Shown here piece after piece: positions 1 through 8,394 of a stretch of 64,000 nt of DNA. This DNA comes from Litchfieldia alkalitelluris (GTDB lineage: Bacteria; Bacillota; Bacilli; Bacillales; Bacillaceae_L): assembly GCF_002019645.1 (NCBI RefSeq), contig NZ_KV917374.1:833452-897451 (forward strand), written 5' to 3'. The stretch's first letter is position 1, and every line of letters starts with the position of its first letter. Made by a program: the position numbers and the translations under genes. The notes beneath the pieces were generated by a model. The model was given only the letters and a program-made list of their open reading frames with translations. It ran no database searches and was not told the origin of the DNA.

Positions 1-2
1 TA

Positions 3-1496
3 TATGTTGTTGTAATGGCAATTGCAGGAGCATTCGTATTAGTCCCTTTTTATCTTCTTTTGGGTGTAATTAGAGGTCTATATGAATCATTTTATGACTA
101 CTGGATTACTTTTTTGATGAAATTTAAGGTTCAACCTAAATTGGTTGGGACAAAAATGGAGCATTATTTAGCTTCAGCAGCGATTGAAAACTGGAAGAGC
201 ATCTGGAGTGGAAGCTTCAAATCCAATCGTTATACGGTCAGTGTGTGGAAACAAGATGTGAAGGATTACTTTAGAAGATATGGATTTTTCCTTGCTTGTT
301 ACTATAGTCTTTTGAAACAGATTGGAATTGTTACTTTGACTATTATAGCTCCACTAGTTAATGTGGTTTTTAGTGTCGTACACTATATCCTTTTGGTTTT
401 TTGTCTGTTTGTCTATCAGGTTCTTCGTATAGGCTTTTATTATTTGGATGCCCTTTATCGGAAGTTTCATAAGGTGGAAATGGTTTGTCCGACTTGCTAT
501 CACCAAGATGAAATTCCAGCCTATGTGTGTTCACACTGTCAAACAGTTCATGATGATCTTATGCCAAATCATTTCGGAATCTTTAAAAGGAAATGTACAT
601 GCGGAAATTCATTGCCAACATCTATTTTAAATGGGCGTAGTGAACTAAAGGCCGAATGTCCAAAATGTCATTCAGCTTATGAAGGAAAAGAATCAACACC
701 AATCATTATTCCGATGATTGGTGGAAAAATGGCGGGGAAAACAAGCTTTTTAACAAAAGGCATAGAACAGCTTTATCAGTCGACTTTGGTGGAGAATGAT
801 ATATCCTTCCACTGGGGTAGTGTGGTACAAGCGATTAACTTTGAAGATTTATCGAAAAAGGTAAATGCGAAGCAAGCACCACCGAAAACGGACGCAATGT
901 TACCAAGGGCGTGGACAATGAGGTTGAATCAGAAAAAATGGGCACGTCCAAAGTTGGTTACACTTTTTGATCCAGCGGGCGAAGTTTTTAATAGAACTGA
1001 TTATATGAAGAAACTCGAATATCTTTCATATAGTGATGGTTTTATTTTGGTCGTTGATTCAACTTCACTTTTAGGTGCAGACGTATCCTTCAATTATGAG
1101 CAGCAAAATACTGCTACAATTTCACCTGAAGAACTAATTGACAGATTGCTTCTATATTATCAAGAAGAACAGGGGATCAAAGTCCATGAAACGATAGGCA
1201 CACCATTAGCAATTGTCTTTCATAAAGCTGAAAAAGGGAATTATGAGCAAACTGCACATGAGGTTTCGGCAACAAGAGAGTTTGGCAAGGGAAGGCACGA
1301 GGATTGCAAACAATGGCTTCAGGCTAATGGATATCATAATTTGTTGAGAAAGTTAGATCATCAATTTACAAGCTACCGCTTCTTTACCTCTAGTTCCTTT
1401 GATGATACCAAAGGAGTTGCACCAGAGAATGTGATTAGATGGATTTTAAATTCTTCCAATAAAGGATTTAAATTGGTAGAAAAGAAGGAGGGGTAA
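3..1496 (+). CDS. Membrane protein with zinc ribbons and a P-loop GTPase-like domain (5' end outside window)
   Basis: The reading frame is open to the left edge of the window (Tyr-Val-Val-Val before the first ATG at 15), and that ATG lies inside a hydrophobic helix, so the true start is probably upstream. Two or three hydrophobic segments (about residues 1-22 and 95-145 from the ATG) are followed by CPTC, CSHC, CTCG and CPKC pairs, i.e. zinc ribbons, at about 157-220. A P-loop GGKMAGKTS sits near residue 235 and a DPAGE box near 320 resembles the G3/Walker B motif of TRAFAC-type GTPases. The layout recalls the doubled-GTPase (DO-GTPase) families described from bacterial conflict systems, but that is from memory. 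It ends 2 nt before the next gene, so the two are probably one operon. Function unknown. Confidence 0.75.
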   Translation, partial: YVVVMAIAGAFVLVPFYLLLGVIRGLYESFYDYWITFLMKFKVQPKLVGTKMEHYLASAAIENWKSIWSGSFKSNRYTVSVWKQDVKDYFRRYGFFLACYYSLLKQIGIVTLTIIAPLVNVVFSVVHYILLVFCLFVYQVLRIGFYYLDALYRKFHKVEMVCPTCYHQDEIPAYVCSHCQTVHDDLMPNHFGIFKRKCTCGNSLPTSILNGRSELKAECPKCHSAYEGKESTPIIIPMIGGKMAGKTSFLTKGIEQLYQSTLVENDISFHWGSVVQAINFEDLSKKVNAKQAPPKTDAMLPRAWTMRLNQKKWARPKLVTLFDPAGEVFNRTDYMKKLEYLSYSDGFILVVDSTSLLGADVSFNYEQQNTATISPEELIDRLLLYYQEEQGIKVHETIGTPLAIVFHKAEKGNYEQTAHEVSATREFGKGRHEDCKQWLQANGYHNLLRKLDHQFTSYRFFTSSSFDDTKGVAPENVIRWILNSSNKGFKLVEKKEG

Positions 1497-1498
1497 AA

Positions 1499-2320
1499 TT
1501 GAGTAGGAAAGAAAAATGGGCAGCTATCATTGCAAGTTCTTTTGTCATACCGATATTAGTCTTTTGTCTTCCATTAGTCTATTCTGTAATGATAAAGCTC
1601 TTTGATCTCCCTTTTCTAACAAATCCGGGTGCTTTGATGTTAGAGGCCCGGGAGGTTGTTGTTCAACCGATGATGTATGCAGATGAATTGGATAGCATTG
1701 AAAAGACAACAGCTACTCCTAAAGGTATTGTGAAAGTTTCCAGTGAACGTGCAAACATTCGTAGCAAACCAAAGGTTGTTAAAGGCAATGAAATCGGTGA
1801 AACAACAAAGGGCAATTATTTACTGTACTATGATACAGAGAAGGTTAACGATGCCCTTTGGTACCGAATTCAAAAAAGAGATGACCTCGCAGCTGGCTGG
1901 ATAAGTTATATCACAGTAAAAGAAGTAGCCACCTCTGAAAATGAAGTCGATGATATGGAGCCTTTAGAAGAATTTATGGATCAATACTTACAAAATGTAA
2001 TAAAATCAATCGAAAGTTATGATTTTTCAATTGTAGAGCCATTTTTACTTCCGAAAAGCGCAATATACAAGGAACAAAAGGATTATTTAAACTATTTGAG
2101 TGAAAAGCAAATCCAAGAAGAGTTACTCTCACATCGAGTGATTGATGCAATCGTTCTTGAGAAAGACCAAATTTGGATTAGAACCATCGAATTCTACAAT
2201 ATCACTTATGGTGATGGAAGTGTAAAAAGGAAAGATTTTGTAAGTGAATATTTAATTACTGTTGTTGATGAAAACGAGTATAAACTTAATCGTTTACTTG
2301 GTACATATCAACAAAATTAG
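1499..2320 (+). CDS. Membrane-anchored protein with SH3b-like domain and TcaA/YvbJ-like C-terminus
   Basis: It starts at TTG 1499 behind a strong AAGGAGGGG ribosome binding site (1484-1493), 2 nt after the upstream stop. One N-terminal transmembrane helix (about residues 8-35) is followed by an outside domain. Residues about 78-142 look like a bacterial SH3 domain (RANIRSKP, then LWYRIQ and GWISY). The rest (about 155-273) resembles the NTF2-like C-terminal domain of TcaA/YvbJ-type envelope proteins, which is a weak match by eye. SH3b domains usually bind peptidoglycan or peptides, so it may sense or bind the wall for the upstream P-loop protein. That functional link is inference. A hairpin terminator follows at once. 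Confidence 0.7.
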   Translation: MSRKEKWAAIIASSFVIPILVFCLPLVYSVMIKLFDLPFLTNPGALMLEAREVVVQPMMYADELDSIEKTTATPKGIVKVSSERANIRSKPKVVKGNEIGETTKGNYLLYYDTEKVNDALWYRIQKRDDLAAGWISYITVKEVATSENEVDDMEPLEEFMDQYLQNVIKSIESYDFSIVEPFLLPKSAIYKEQKDYLNYLSEKQIQEELLSHRVIDAIVLEKDQIWIRTIEFYNITYGDGSVKRKDFVSEYLITVVDENEYKLNRLLGTYQQN

Positions 2321-2339
2321 TAGGTTGTTCTTGAATGGG

Positions 2340-2376
2340 AAAGACTCTGGATTATATACCAGAGTCTTTTTTTATA
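2340..2376 (+). terminator. Rho-independent terminator after the SH3b gene
   Basis: An 11-bp perfect stem, AAAGACTCTGG pairing with CCAGAGTCTTT, has an 8-nt loop and is followed by a T-run. It closes the first operon. Confidence 0.9.
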
Positions 2377-2476
2377 CTAAAATCAAATTTTTTATTAAAA
2401 TATATAATTTCACTGTTTACAATATTATTACTTAATGATATATTTATTACATCAAATGAAACGGATGGTGATTGAA

Positions 2477-3361
2477 ATGAACAAAATAATTAACCAATTG
2501 ACTACAAGTGCTGAAATTGTTAACTATCTTTCCTTTTTGAATCCAACTCATGAATCTTGTTTTGAACAAGTTCAACGAAAATTACAGTTAGTTCGTAAGC
2601 AAAAATTATTTTTGGATCAGGTTCAATCGATCCGTTTGTCCGAGCATGCAGCAGCACGATGGAATGAGCGTGTAGGTCCTTGTGTTACAGAAGCTAAATT
2701 AGTAGGGATTCTTAATAGCTTATTACAAGTTCCAGGTTCCATTAGATTAGTTAATCATGAAGAAGGTCGAATTGACGATGATATTGTCTTCACATATTTT
2801 ATTGAAGAGGGTCAAATGGTCATCACAACATTCTATGGTAGAATTTCGCTTCGTCCTGCTTTAAATAACTTAAATTTATTAAAGAGATTTAATCATAATG
2901 AACATGATTCTTATAACTTAGGGGTATCAGTGGAAACTCTAAATGAGCAATTGCTTCCTTTATTCCCTAAGGAGATTATTAAATATAAGGGAAGCAAAAA
3001 TGTTTATCTAATTGAAAAGTATACGAACACCGAAAATAAATCATGCCTGTTTTTTTATAAGGTCTCAACGGGCCATGTAACAGAAACAATAAAAATTGAT
3101 CCTACTAAACCGGAACGTGCACTTCTAACAAGAAGAACTTTATATATTCTTTTTCGTTTAGGGTATGAAGACTTCGTTTTAGAACATCTTATGTTCCATA
3201 AACCAGAGGCTGTACAAGAGGTAAGAAGTAAAGCTCTATTAGAGGAAATCTTAAGTCAGAAGAGCAGTTACTTGTCAACAAACGCTGTATATTACGGTAT
3301 GATTCCATATGCTCCAATCGTGAAGAGTGGGGAGAGAGTTGGACTGATTCAAGCAAGCTAG
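2477..3361 (+). CDS. Protein of unknown function
   Basis: The frame is open from 2435, but only the ATG at 2477 has a plausible ribosome binding site (GGTGAT at 2467-2472), giving about 294 residues. I do not recognise the family. The segment LSEHAAARWNERVG (about residues 53-66) resembles the His-Arg-rich start of DUF4258/BrnT-like small domains. The C-terminal half has no clear motif. There is no signal peptide or membrane segment, so it is probably cytosolic. It stands alone between two terminators. Its neighbours are accessory-type genes, but nothing shows what it does. Confidence 0.6.
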   Translation: MNKIINQLTTSAEIVNYLSFLNPTHESCFEQVQRKLQLVRKQKLFLDQVQSIRLSEHAAARWNERVGPCVTEAKLVGILNSLLQVPGSIRLVNHEEGRIDDDIVFTYFIEEGQMVITTFYGRISLRPALNNLNLLKRFNHNEHDSYNLGVSVETLNEQLLPLFPKEIIKYKGSKNVYLIEKYTNTENKSCLFFYKVSTGHVTETIKIDPTKPERALLTRRTLYILFRLGYEDFVLEHLMFHKPEAVQEVRSKALLEEILSQKSSYLSTNAVYYGMIPYAPIVKSGERVGLIQAS

Positions 3362-3389
3362 GCAAATAGCATAGATTAATAAGATGATA

Positions 3390-3427
3390 GCCGCATTTAA
3401 ATTCCTATTTGGATGCGGCAAGTTTGT
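3390..3427 (+). terminator. Rho-independent terminator
   Basis: GCCGCATTTAAAT pairs with ATTTGGATGCGGC (two G-T wobbles) around a TCCT tetraloop and is followed by a T-rich stretch. It lies 30 bp after the unknown gene. Confidence 0.75.
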
Positions 3428-3433
3428 TTTCTT

Positions 3434-3650
3434 GGGTAAACATCCATGCTAAATAAGTATTTCGCACCATGGTGTATGAAAAAATGTTTCCTCCTCAGTG
3501 TGGAATGAGCGAGCGGAGAGCCACCGGACTCCTGCCGGATCCAGTGGTCTCGTGAGACCCCGCAGGGCTAAAGGTGACGGACGACGATCACCGCCTGCGT
3601 TATCCTGCAAGTGAACTGCAGCGATTGAATCTATAACTTTTAGGTAGAAA
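3434..3650 (+). repeat. Family A dispersed structured element, copy 1
   Basis: About 215 bp, GC-rich relative to its surroundings. It opens with GGGTAAACATCCATGC and ATTTCGCACCATGGTG, contains TGTGGAATGAGCG, GAGAGCCACCGG and CTCGTGAGACCCCGCAGG, and ends with GCAGCGATTGAA and TTTTAGGTAGA. The same ordered blocks recur near 24.8, 27.8, 39.4, 56.1 and 58.5 kb. The internal complementarity suggests a folded RNA or cruciform. A 91-codon antisense frame over it looks spurious. Confidence 0.8.
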
Positions 3651-3749
3651 ATTATAAAAATAGTAAAATTATAGGGGAGGATATAGTATAATCCTACTAG
3701 GGAATAATTACTACATATGATCAACAGAACTGATTAAGGAGGAAGTAAG

Positions 3750-4262
3750 ATGGAGGGATTTGTTCCAGTCTTTTTTGTAATTATCATTATTATTGCTATA
3801 TTTTCTCTTACCCAAGCCTTATCAATTAAAACAAAATCGTGGAAAATCGGTACGTTTGTCGATGAGGATGAGGCTAGACAATATGTAGAAATGGTTAACA
3901 AGCTCATATATGTTCCCAATAAGCCGACTTATTGGAATTCCATGAAGGATAGCTATTGGAAGATTATTCGTTCTGATGAAGTAAGTTACCAAACAAAGTA
4001 TGCTTTGTATGACGCAATGAGTAAACATAATGTAAGAGGAATCAAGCCTCCTCGTAAACAGGAGCGCCCATCTCAACCTACCTATTATCGACACGAGAAT
4101 AGAGGACAAGGACAAACCGCAAAACCACGGAATGATTCTAATCTTGAAAAGAAGCAGCAGCCAAATCCAAAATATCAAGAATATCGAACGCAATCTACTG
4201 CTGAAAACAAGCAACACCAAGAGTATAAACAAAAGAAGAAGTATGTTGAATACCGTCAATAG
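3750..4262 (+). CDS. Small membrane-anchored protein of unknown function
   Basis: ATG 3750 follows a strong AAGGAGGAAG site (3737-3746). One N-terminal membrane helix (about residues 5-25, rich in Ile) is followed by a compact region to about residue 100 (FVDEDEARQYVEMVNKL, NKPTYWNSMKDSYWK). A low-complexity tail rich in Gln, Lys, Asn and Tyr runs to residue 170. This fits a type II membrane topology with a charged tail. I do not recognise the family. The antisense frame over the same bases is only a shadow of this gene. A terminator follows 88 bp later. Confidence 0.65.
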   Translation: MEGFVPVFFVIIIIIAIFSLTQALSIKTKSWKIGTFVDEDEARQYVEMVNKLIYVPNKPTYWNSMKDSYWKIIRSDEVSYQTKYALYDAMSKHNVRGIKPPRKQERPSQPTYYRHENRGQGQTAKPRNDSNLEKKQQPNPKYQEYRTQSTAENKQHQEYKQKKKYVEYRQ

Positions 4263-4349
4263 ATTTAGGATTCACCTTAAAATATCACGTAAGAAAGCAA
4301 TCTATTTAATTCATTAAGAATAATCAGACTGCAAAAAATACCATAATGT

Positions 4350-4407
4350 GCCCCCAATTTGGATTGTAGAGCTTCTTTTAGGACTCGTACCAAATTGGGG
4401 GTTTTTT
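4350..4407 (+). terminator. Rho-independent terminator
   Basis: CCCCCAATTTGG (4350-4361) pairs perfectly with CCAAATTGGGGG (4389-4400) and is followed by seven T. The 27-nt loop is unusually long. Confidence 0.85.
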
Positions 4408-4668
4408 TATCATGGAATTACAGATTAATCATTTTTATTTATTTGATTGATGGCTACACTCTTCTAAATAAATTTTTTGTGTAATATTTTAATAATATAT
4501 TATTTAAATAAATATCACTATATGTTATAATATTATTAATTAGTAATTCGTTATAAGGAGATTCCACTATTTTTCGTTCGTATTTATGGCAGCTCGTATG
4601 ATATGAACAACAGGCAATTGAGCATATCGAATTGCAAAAACATTATTTAATAATTTAGGAGATGAATA

Positions 4669-4707
4669 ATGAAACATAGAAACAGTCAAGGAATGATCAG
4701 AATATGA
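4669..4707 (+). CDS. Possible 12-residue leader peptide (MKHRNSQGMIRI)
   Basis: A 12-codon frame with its own TTAGGAGATG ribosome binding site (4656-4664) ends in TGA that overlaps the ATG of the next gene (ATGA at 4704). This arrangement would couple translation of the membrane gene to the short frame. It could equally be the remnant of a shortened gene. No homology can be judged at this length. Confidence 0.35.
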   Translation: MKHRNSQGMIRI

Positions 4708-4895
4708 GTTTTTTAAGCCCAATTGTACTAATAGGTTTATTCTACATTGAATTTATAGGGATTTTTATCTTATATAAGAAACATCAAGTAGTAGCTGAAA
4801 AAGTTGATGGATTAAAGGAACTTTTCACTGGAAAAGGTAAAGTTATTAATAACCTTGAGTTAATAAAAGCTCTCACATTGAAATTGAAGAAGTAA
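4704..4895 (+). CDS. Small membrane protein, possibly the first part of a frameshifted gene
   Basis: 63 residues with one N-terminal membrane helix (about residues 5-25) and a basic, helical C-terminal half. Its ATG overlaps the stop of a 12-codon upstream frame. The -1 frame is open from 4859 across this gene's end, and its translation there (ending SDLPLPPPPEGSIKRRL) runs smoothly into the acidic ORF at 4961. The two ORFs may therefore be one 150-residue protein split by a frameshift. As a separate gene it would be an anonymous small membrane protein next to the helicase. Confidence 0.5.
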   Translation: MSFLSPIVLIGLFYIEFIGIFILYKKHQVVAEKVDGLKELFTGKGKVINNLELIKALTLKLKK

Positions 4896-4960
4896 ATAGA
4901 CAAAGTGATCTCCCGTTACCGCCACCACCGGAAGGGAGTATTAAAAGGAGACTTTATGAC

Positions 4961-5155
4961 TTGTTTAAACTAGAAGATGATGAACATGAAGAACTAGATG
5001 ATAATGATGATGATGATGACTTTGGGGATTTATTCACAAATGAAGCATACAGTAAAACACTAGATGTTATCTCATATTCCTGTGTGAGTTATCCACCAGC
5101 GTTTTTGTTTTATGTTTTGCTAGATGTGTTGGGGATTAACTCTTGGTTATATTAA
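4961..5155 (+). CDS. Small acidic membrane ORF, possibly the second part of a frameshifted gene
   Basis: As an independent gene it starts at TTG 4961 behind AAAAGGAG (4943-4950). The frame is, however, open back to 4859. The protein has a very acidic stretch (about residues 4-22, mostly Asp/Glu) and a hydrophobic C-terminal segment (about residues 38-62). It ends 48 nt before the helicase, which suggests co-transcription. No family is recognised. Whether the TTG start or a frameshift from the preceding ORF is used cannot be decided by eye. Confidence 0.45.
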   Translation: MFKLEDDEHEELDDNDDDDDFGDLFTNEAYSKTLDVISYSCVSYPPAFLFYVLLDVLGINSWLY

Positions 5156-5203
5156 TTAATGACTTATTATTAATCTATTAGAGTAAACTGTAAGGGAAAG
5201 TGA

Positions 5204-8200
5204 GTGAGCGGTAATATGAATCGTATTCTACATGCTTGGCATTTTGTTGAGAATTTGACCCCCGGTGAAGTGCCTAAAATACCAGGAAATAGCTTTGGGA
5301 AACGATTGAAAATCAAACAACCACGAGTTCAAACATTAGATCTTGGAGATGAGATTTGGAATCAAGTTAAACTAATGAACTCTGAAAAGGATCGTCTAGT
5401 ATTTAGATATTATTTAGATTGTTATCGCCAGCATAATTTAATTACGTTTCTTAGAAGTCATTTTCAAAACAGTGATGAAGTAGTTAATCCAAATTGGAGT
5501 AGAAAGTATAGTATGACCTTTTCTGTTAATGAAAAAGGGAAGTATATCGAAGACTCTCTTTTTATTCCTCCACTACAGCTTTTAATAACAAAGTTAAAAA
5601 ATAATGGTGTATATAAAACAGATCATTTCACAGAAGAGCATCTTTTACTTCTCAATGATTGGGAAGAGTTTGCGAGATCCACCTTTTTAGATGGGGAAGT
5701 AAATGAGAAAGGAATTCAAAAGCTCCTTAATAAATATAATAAATCGTTTTATCGTCTATCGAAGAAGAATATTCATTATGCTGAACACTTTATTGAAACA
5801 GTCATTTTAGAGAAAAATGAGGAACTAGAATCAAAGAAGCTGACAAGTTTTTTTACATCGGATCTAGAACGAATAATAGAACAAAAACCCAATGAAACAC
5901 TTCGCCAGTTTTTGGAAGGATGCCCGTTAGCAGTAGATATAAATGAAAATCGCTCTGCTATTGAAAAGTGGCTACAACCGAGAAATTTACCTACGGGACG
6001 TTGGCCATCGACAAACCAGTACCGATTATCTTTAATGCAGCAAGTAGCGGTAAACCAAGTGATTAATGAAAAAGAGAAGATAAATTCTGTGAATGGTCCA
6101 CCTGGGACAGGCAAGACTACTCTACTTAAGGATATATTTGCACAAATTATTGTTGATCGTGCGTCAGAAATGGCGAGTCTTTCAGAACCTAAAGAAGGAT
6201 TTATGGGAAATAACCAATCGTTAATTCAGTCATTAACCCGTTTTAAAATGGTTATAGCATCTAGTAATAATGGGGCTGTAGAGAATATCTCAAAGGACTT
6301 ACCTAAATTAGCTGAGTTAAACTTAAACCTTGATTGCCCTCTTGATCGTATGTACAAAAAAGAACTGGATGACCTAGCATTCTTTCATGAGCTTTCAAAG
6401 GAACTTGTATTTGGTATAAAGGAGGCTACTACCTCTAATGAAAATGTTTTTGCGCCTATTTCAGTAGCTCTCGGTAAAAAAAGTAATCAAACACAAGTAG
6501 CTGAGGTTATGAAAGTTGAAAAAGTGTTGAAACTCTTTGCTGAAGAATTAAAAAATCAAGAGTCATCTTCATGGGAAGAGGCAGTGAAGGAATTTTTAAG
6601 TTTAAAACAAGAAATAGAACGAGAAAAGCAAATCTTACAGTTATATATTGATAAACTAAAAGATTTACCTCATTTCAAAGCAATGTTAGCAAGTATATTA
6701 ACTGAAAGAAAAAAATATAAACAACAACTGAAGGACATAGAGCATGAGCTTTCTGCTATTCATTCTAAAATTAATGATGAGAAGCTGAAACTAAGATCAC
6801 AACCTAAGCAAACAATATTGCAGCTTTTAACAAAAAGGAATAATCAAACAATAAGTATTGTTGAAAAAATAAAAACAGAGATATCAAATCTCTATCAAGA
6901 GGAGAAAAATAAACAAGCTATATGTAAAGCGTTACAAAGAAAACTTCACAAACTTGATCATAAGTATCACCAACTAAAACAGGAAAAGCAAGATTATCTT
7001 TTTTTACAAAAAAAGTTTGAAAAAGAACGGTTAAAGCAGTCTACTCATTCACATTGGTCATTGTCTAAGGAAGCGTATGCAGAACGCCAAAAAGACGTTA
7101 TTTGGCAGACGGATTCTTTAAATTTTAAAAGAGGTCTCTTATTTATTAAGGCTATGAAGCTTCACAAATTATTTCTTATAAATAACGCAACTGCTATAAA
7201 GCGATCCCTTACTATTTTTGGAGATCGAAGTATAGTTGATATGAATACAAGTGAGGGAACATCTGAAATTAAAAATATGTGGAATGTCATTCACCTCTTC
7301 TCGCCAATTATTAGTACTACCTTTGCAAGCTTTTCACAAATGTATAAGGGTATAGATAAAGATTTTATCTCATATTTATTTATTGATGAAGCTGGTCAGG
7401 CGACCCCGCAACAAGCAGCTGGAGCTTTGTGGAGGTCGAAAAAAGCTATAATTGTAGGAGATCCGATTCAAATAGAGCCAGTTGTCACGTTAGATGAAAC
7501 TATACTTAATGATGTTCGAACAAGATTTAATATTGAGAGTCACTTTCTAAATCTAAATTCTTCTGTACAAGTGATAGCTGATTTAGCAAATCCAATAGGT
7601 ACAATCACAAAGCGTGATAAGCGTATAGGGATTCCACTTTGGGTGCATCGTCGATGTGCAAACCCGATGTTTGGAATTTCAAATAAAATAGCCTATGACA
7701 ATAATATGGTACTTGGAAAAGACAGTGAGAAAAGCATTGGTATTTGGTATAACTGCTTTGGAAAAGCAAGAGATAAACATTATGTTGAGGAGCAAGGAAG
7801 GTTTGTTTTAGAGAAAATAAAACTACACTTCAAACACCTTGCAAAGGGTGTAATGCCAAATATATACATTATTACACCCTTTACAAAGGTGAAAACAGAG
7901 TTAATTCAGTTGTTGAAAGTGGAATTGAGTGCAGCGTTAACAGGTATAGAGCCTAAAGAGTTAAATAAATGGATTGAAAAGTCAATTGGAACAGTTCATA
8001 CATTTCAGGGAAAAGAAGCCGATATTGTCTACTTTGTGGTAGGCACAGATCATCATTCAGATTCAGCTGCAGATTGGTCCTGCAAGAAGGCAAACCTTCT
8101 TAACGTAGCCGTTTCACGTGCGAAGTTAGAATTCTATCTAATTGGAGACTTTGAACGACTAAGTAAAAAGAAAAATTACAGCGACTTTGCAGAAAGATTA

Positions 8201-8224
8201 ACCATTCAATCTGGGGAAGCATAG
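5204..8224 (+). CDS. Superfamily 1 helicase of the DNA2/NAM7 (Upf1-like) type
   Basis: 1006 residues from GTG 5204, with AAGGGAAAG just upstream; ATG 5216 is an alternative. Walker A is GPPGTGKT (about 298-305), the Walker B region is IDEAGQ (D728), motif V-like TFQGKEAD is near 933 and motif VI-like NVAVSRAK near 965. These are the hallmarks of SF1B helicases that act on DNA or RNA. A long Lys/Glu/Gln-rich insertion (about 440-660) between Walker A and B should form coiled coil. The N-terminal 290 residues match nothing I know. No nuclease motif is visible. The gene follows small membrane ORFs, and large SF1 helicases in such settings often belong to defence islands; that role here is inference. 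Its last codons and stop lie inside a REP-like hairpin. Confidence 0.85.
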   Translation: MSGNMNRILHAWHFVENLTPGEVPKIPGNSFGKRLKIKQPRVQTLDLGDEIWNQVKLMNSEKDRLVFRYYLDCYRQHNLITFLRSHFQNSDEVVNPNWSRKYSMTFSVNEKGKYIEDSLFIPPLQLLITKLKNNGVYKTDHFTEEHLLLLNDWEEFARSTFLDGEVNEKGIQKLLNKYNKSFYRLSKKNIHYAEHFIETVILEKNEELESKKLTSFFTSDLERIIEQKPNETLRQFLEGCPLAVDINENRSAIEKWLQPRNLPTGRWPSTNQYRLSLMQQVAVNQVINEKEKINSVNGPPGTGKTTLLKDIFAQIIVDRASEMASLSEPKEGFMGNNQSLIQSLTRFKMVIASSNNGAVENISKDLPKLAELNLNLDCPLDRMYKKELDDLAFFHELSKELVFGIKEATTSNENVFAPISVALGKKSNQTQVAEVMKVEKVLKLFAEELKNQESSSWEEAVKEFLSLKQEIEREKQILQLYIDKLKDLPHFKAMLASILTERKKYKQQLKDIEHELSAIHSKINDEKLKLRSQPKQTILQLLTKRNNQTISIVEKIKTEISNLYQEEKNKQAICKALQRKLHKLDHKYHQLKQEKQDYLFLQKKFEKERLKQSTHSHWSLSKEAYAERQKDVIWQTDSLNFKRGLLFIKAMKLHKLFLINNATAIKRSLTIFGDRSIVDMNTSEGTSEIKNMWNVIHLFSPIISTTFASFSQMYKGIDKDFISYLFIDEAGQATPQQAAGALWRSKKAIIVGDPIQIEPVVTLDETILNDVRTRFNIESHFLNLNSSVQVIADLANPIGTITKRDKRIGIPLWVHRRCANPMFGISNKIAYDNNMVLGKDSEKSIGIWYNCFGKARDKHYVEEQGRFVLEKIKLHFKHLAKGVMPNIYIITPFTKVKTELIQLLKVELSAALTGIEPKELNKWIEKSIGTVHTFQGKEADIVYFVVGTDHHSDSAADWSCKKANLLNVAVSRAKLEFYLIGDFERLSKKKNYSDFAERLTIQSGEA

Positions 8225-8248
8225 GGACGGTTCTCGTGCTTCTTTTTT
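8214..8248 (+). repeat. Family B REP-like hairpin overlapping the helicase stop codon, probable terminator
   Basis: GAAGCA (8216-8221) and TGCTTC (8237-8242) flank the conserved GGGACGGTTCTC loop and are followed by six T. The hairpin includes the last two helicase codons and its TAG stop, so the repeat probably works as the gene's transcription terminator. Confidence 0.85.
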
Positions 8249-8346
8249 AATTATGTTATTAGTAGTAAAGTATTTATTTAGTTATTTTGTTGATGGCAAA
8301 TGGAAGTTCAAAGTCATTTTAGAATCAAGTTGACAGAAAAAAATCA

Positions 8347-8388
8347 CCTTAAAAGCCTTGTAGCGAGTGCACAATCCACTACAAGGCT
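8347..8388 (-). terminator. Terminator of the amidase gene
   Basis: On the minus strand AGCCTTGTAG pairs with CTACAAGGCT, followed by TTTT. It sits 7 bp past the amidase stop. Confidence 0.8.
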
Positions 8389-8394
8389 ATTTGC

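Noticed and set aside
3449-3724. 91-codon minus-strand frame
   Set aside because: It lies wholly over a family A repeat, has no ribosome binding site, and similar frames appear over other copies (39265-39537, 55984-56205).
3822-4259. 145-codon minus-strand frame of Leu/Ile-rich protein
   Set aside because: Antisense shadow of the small membrane gene with a strong ribosome binding site on the plus strand.
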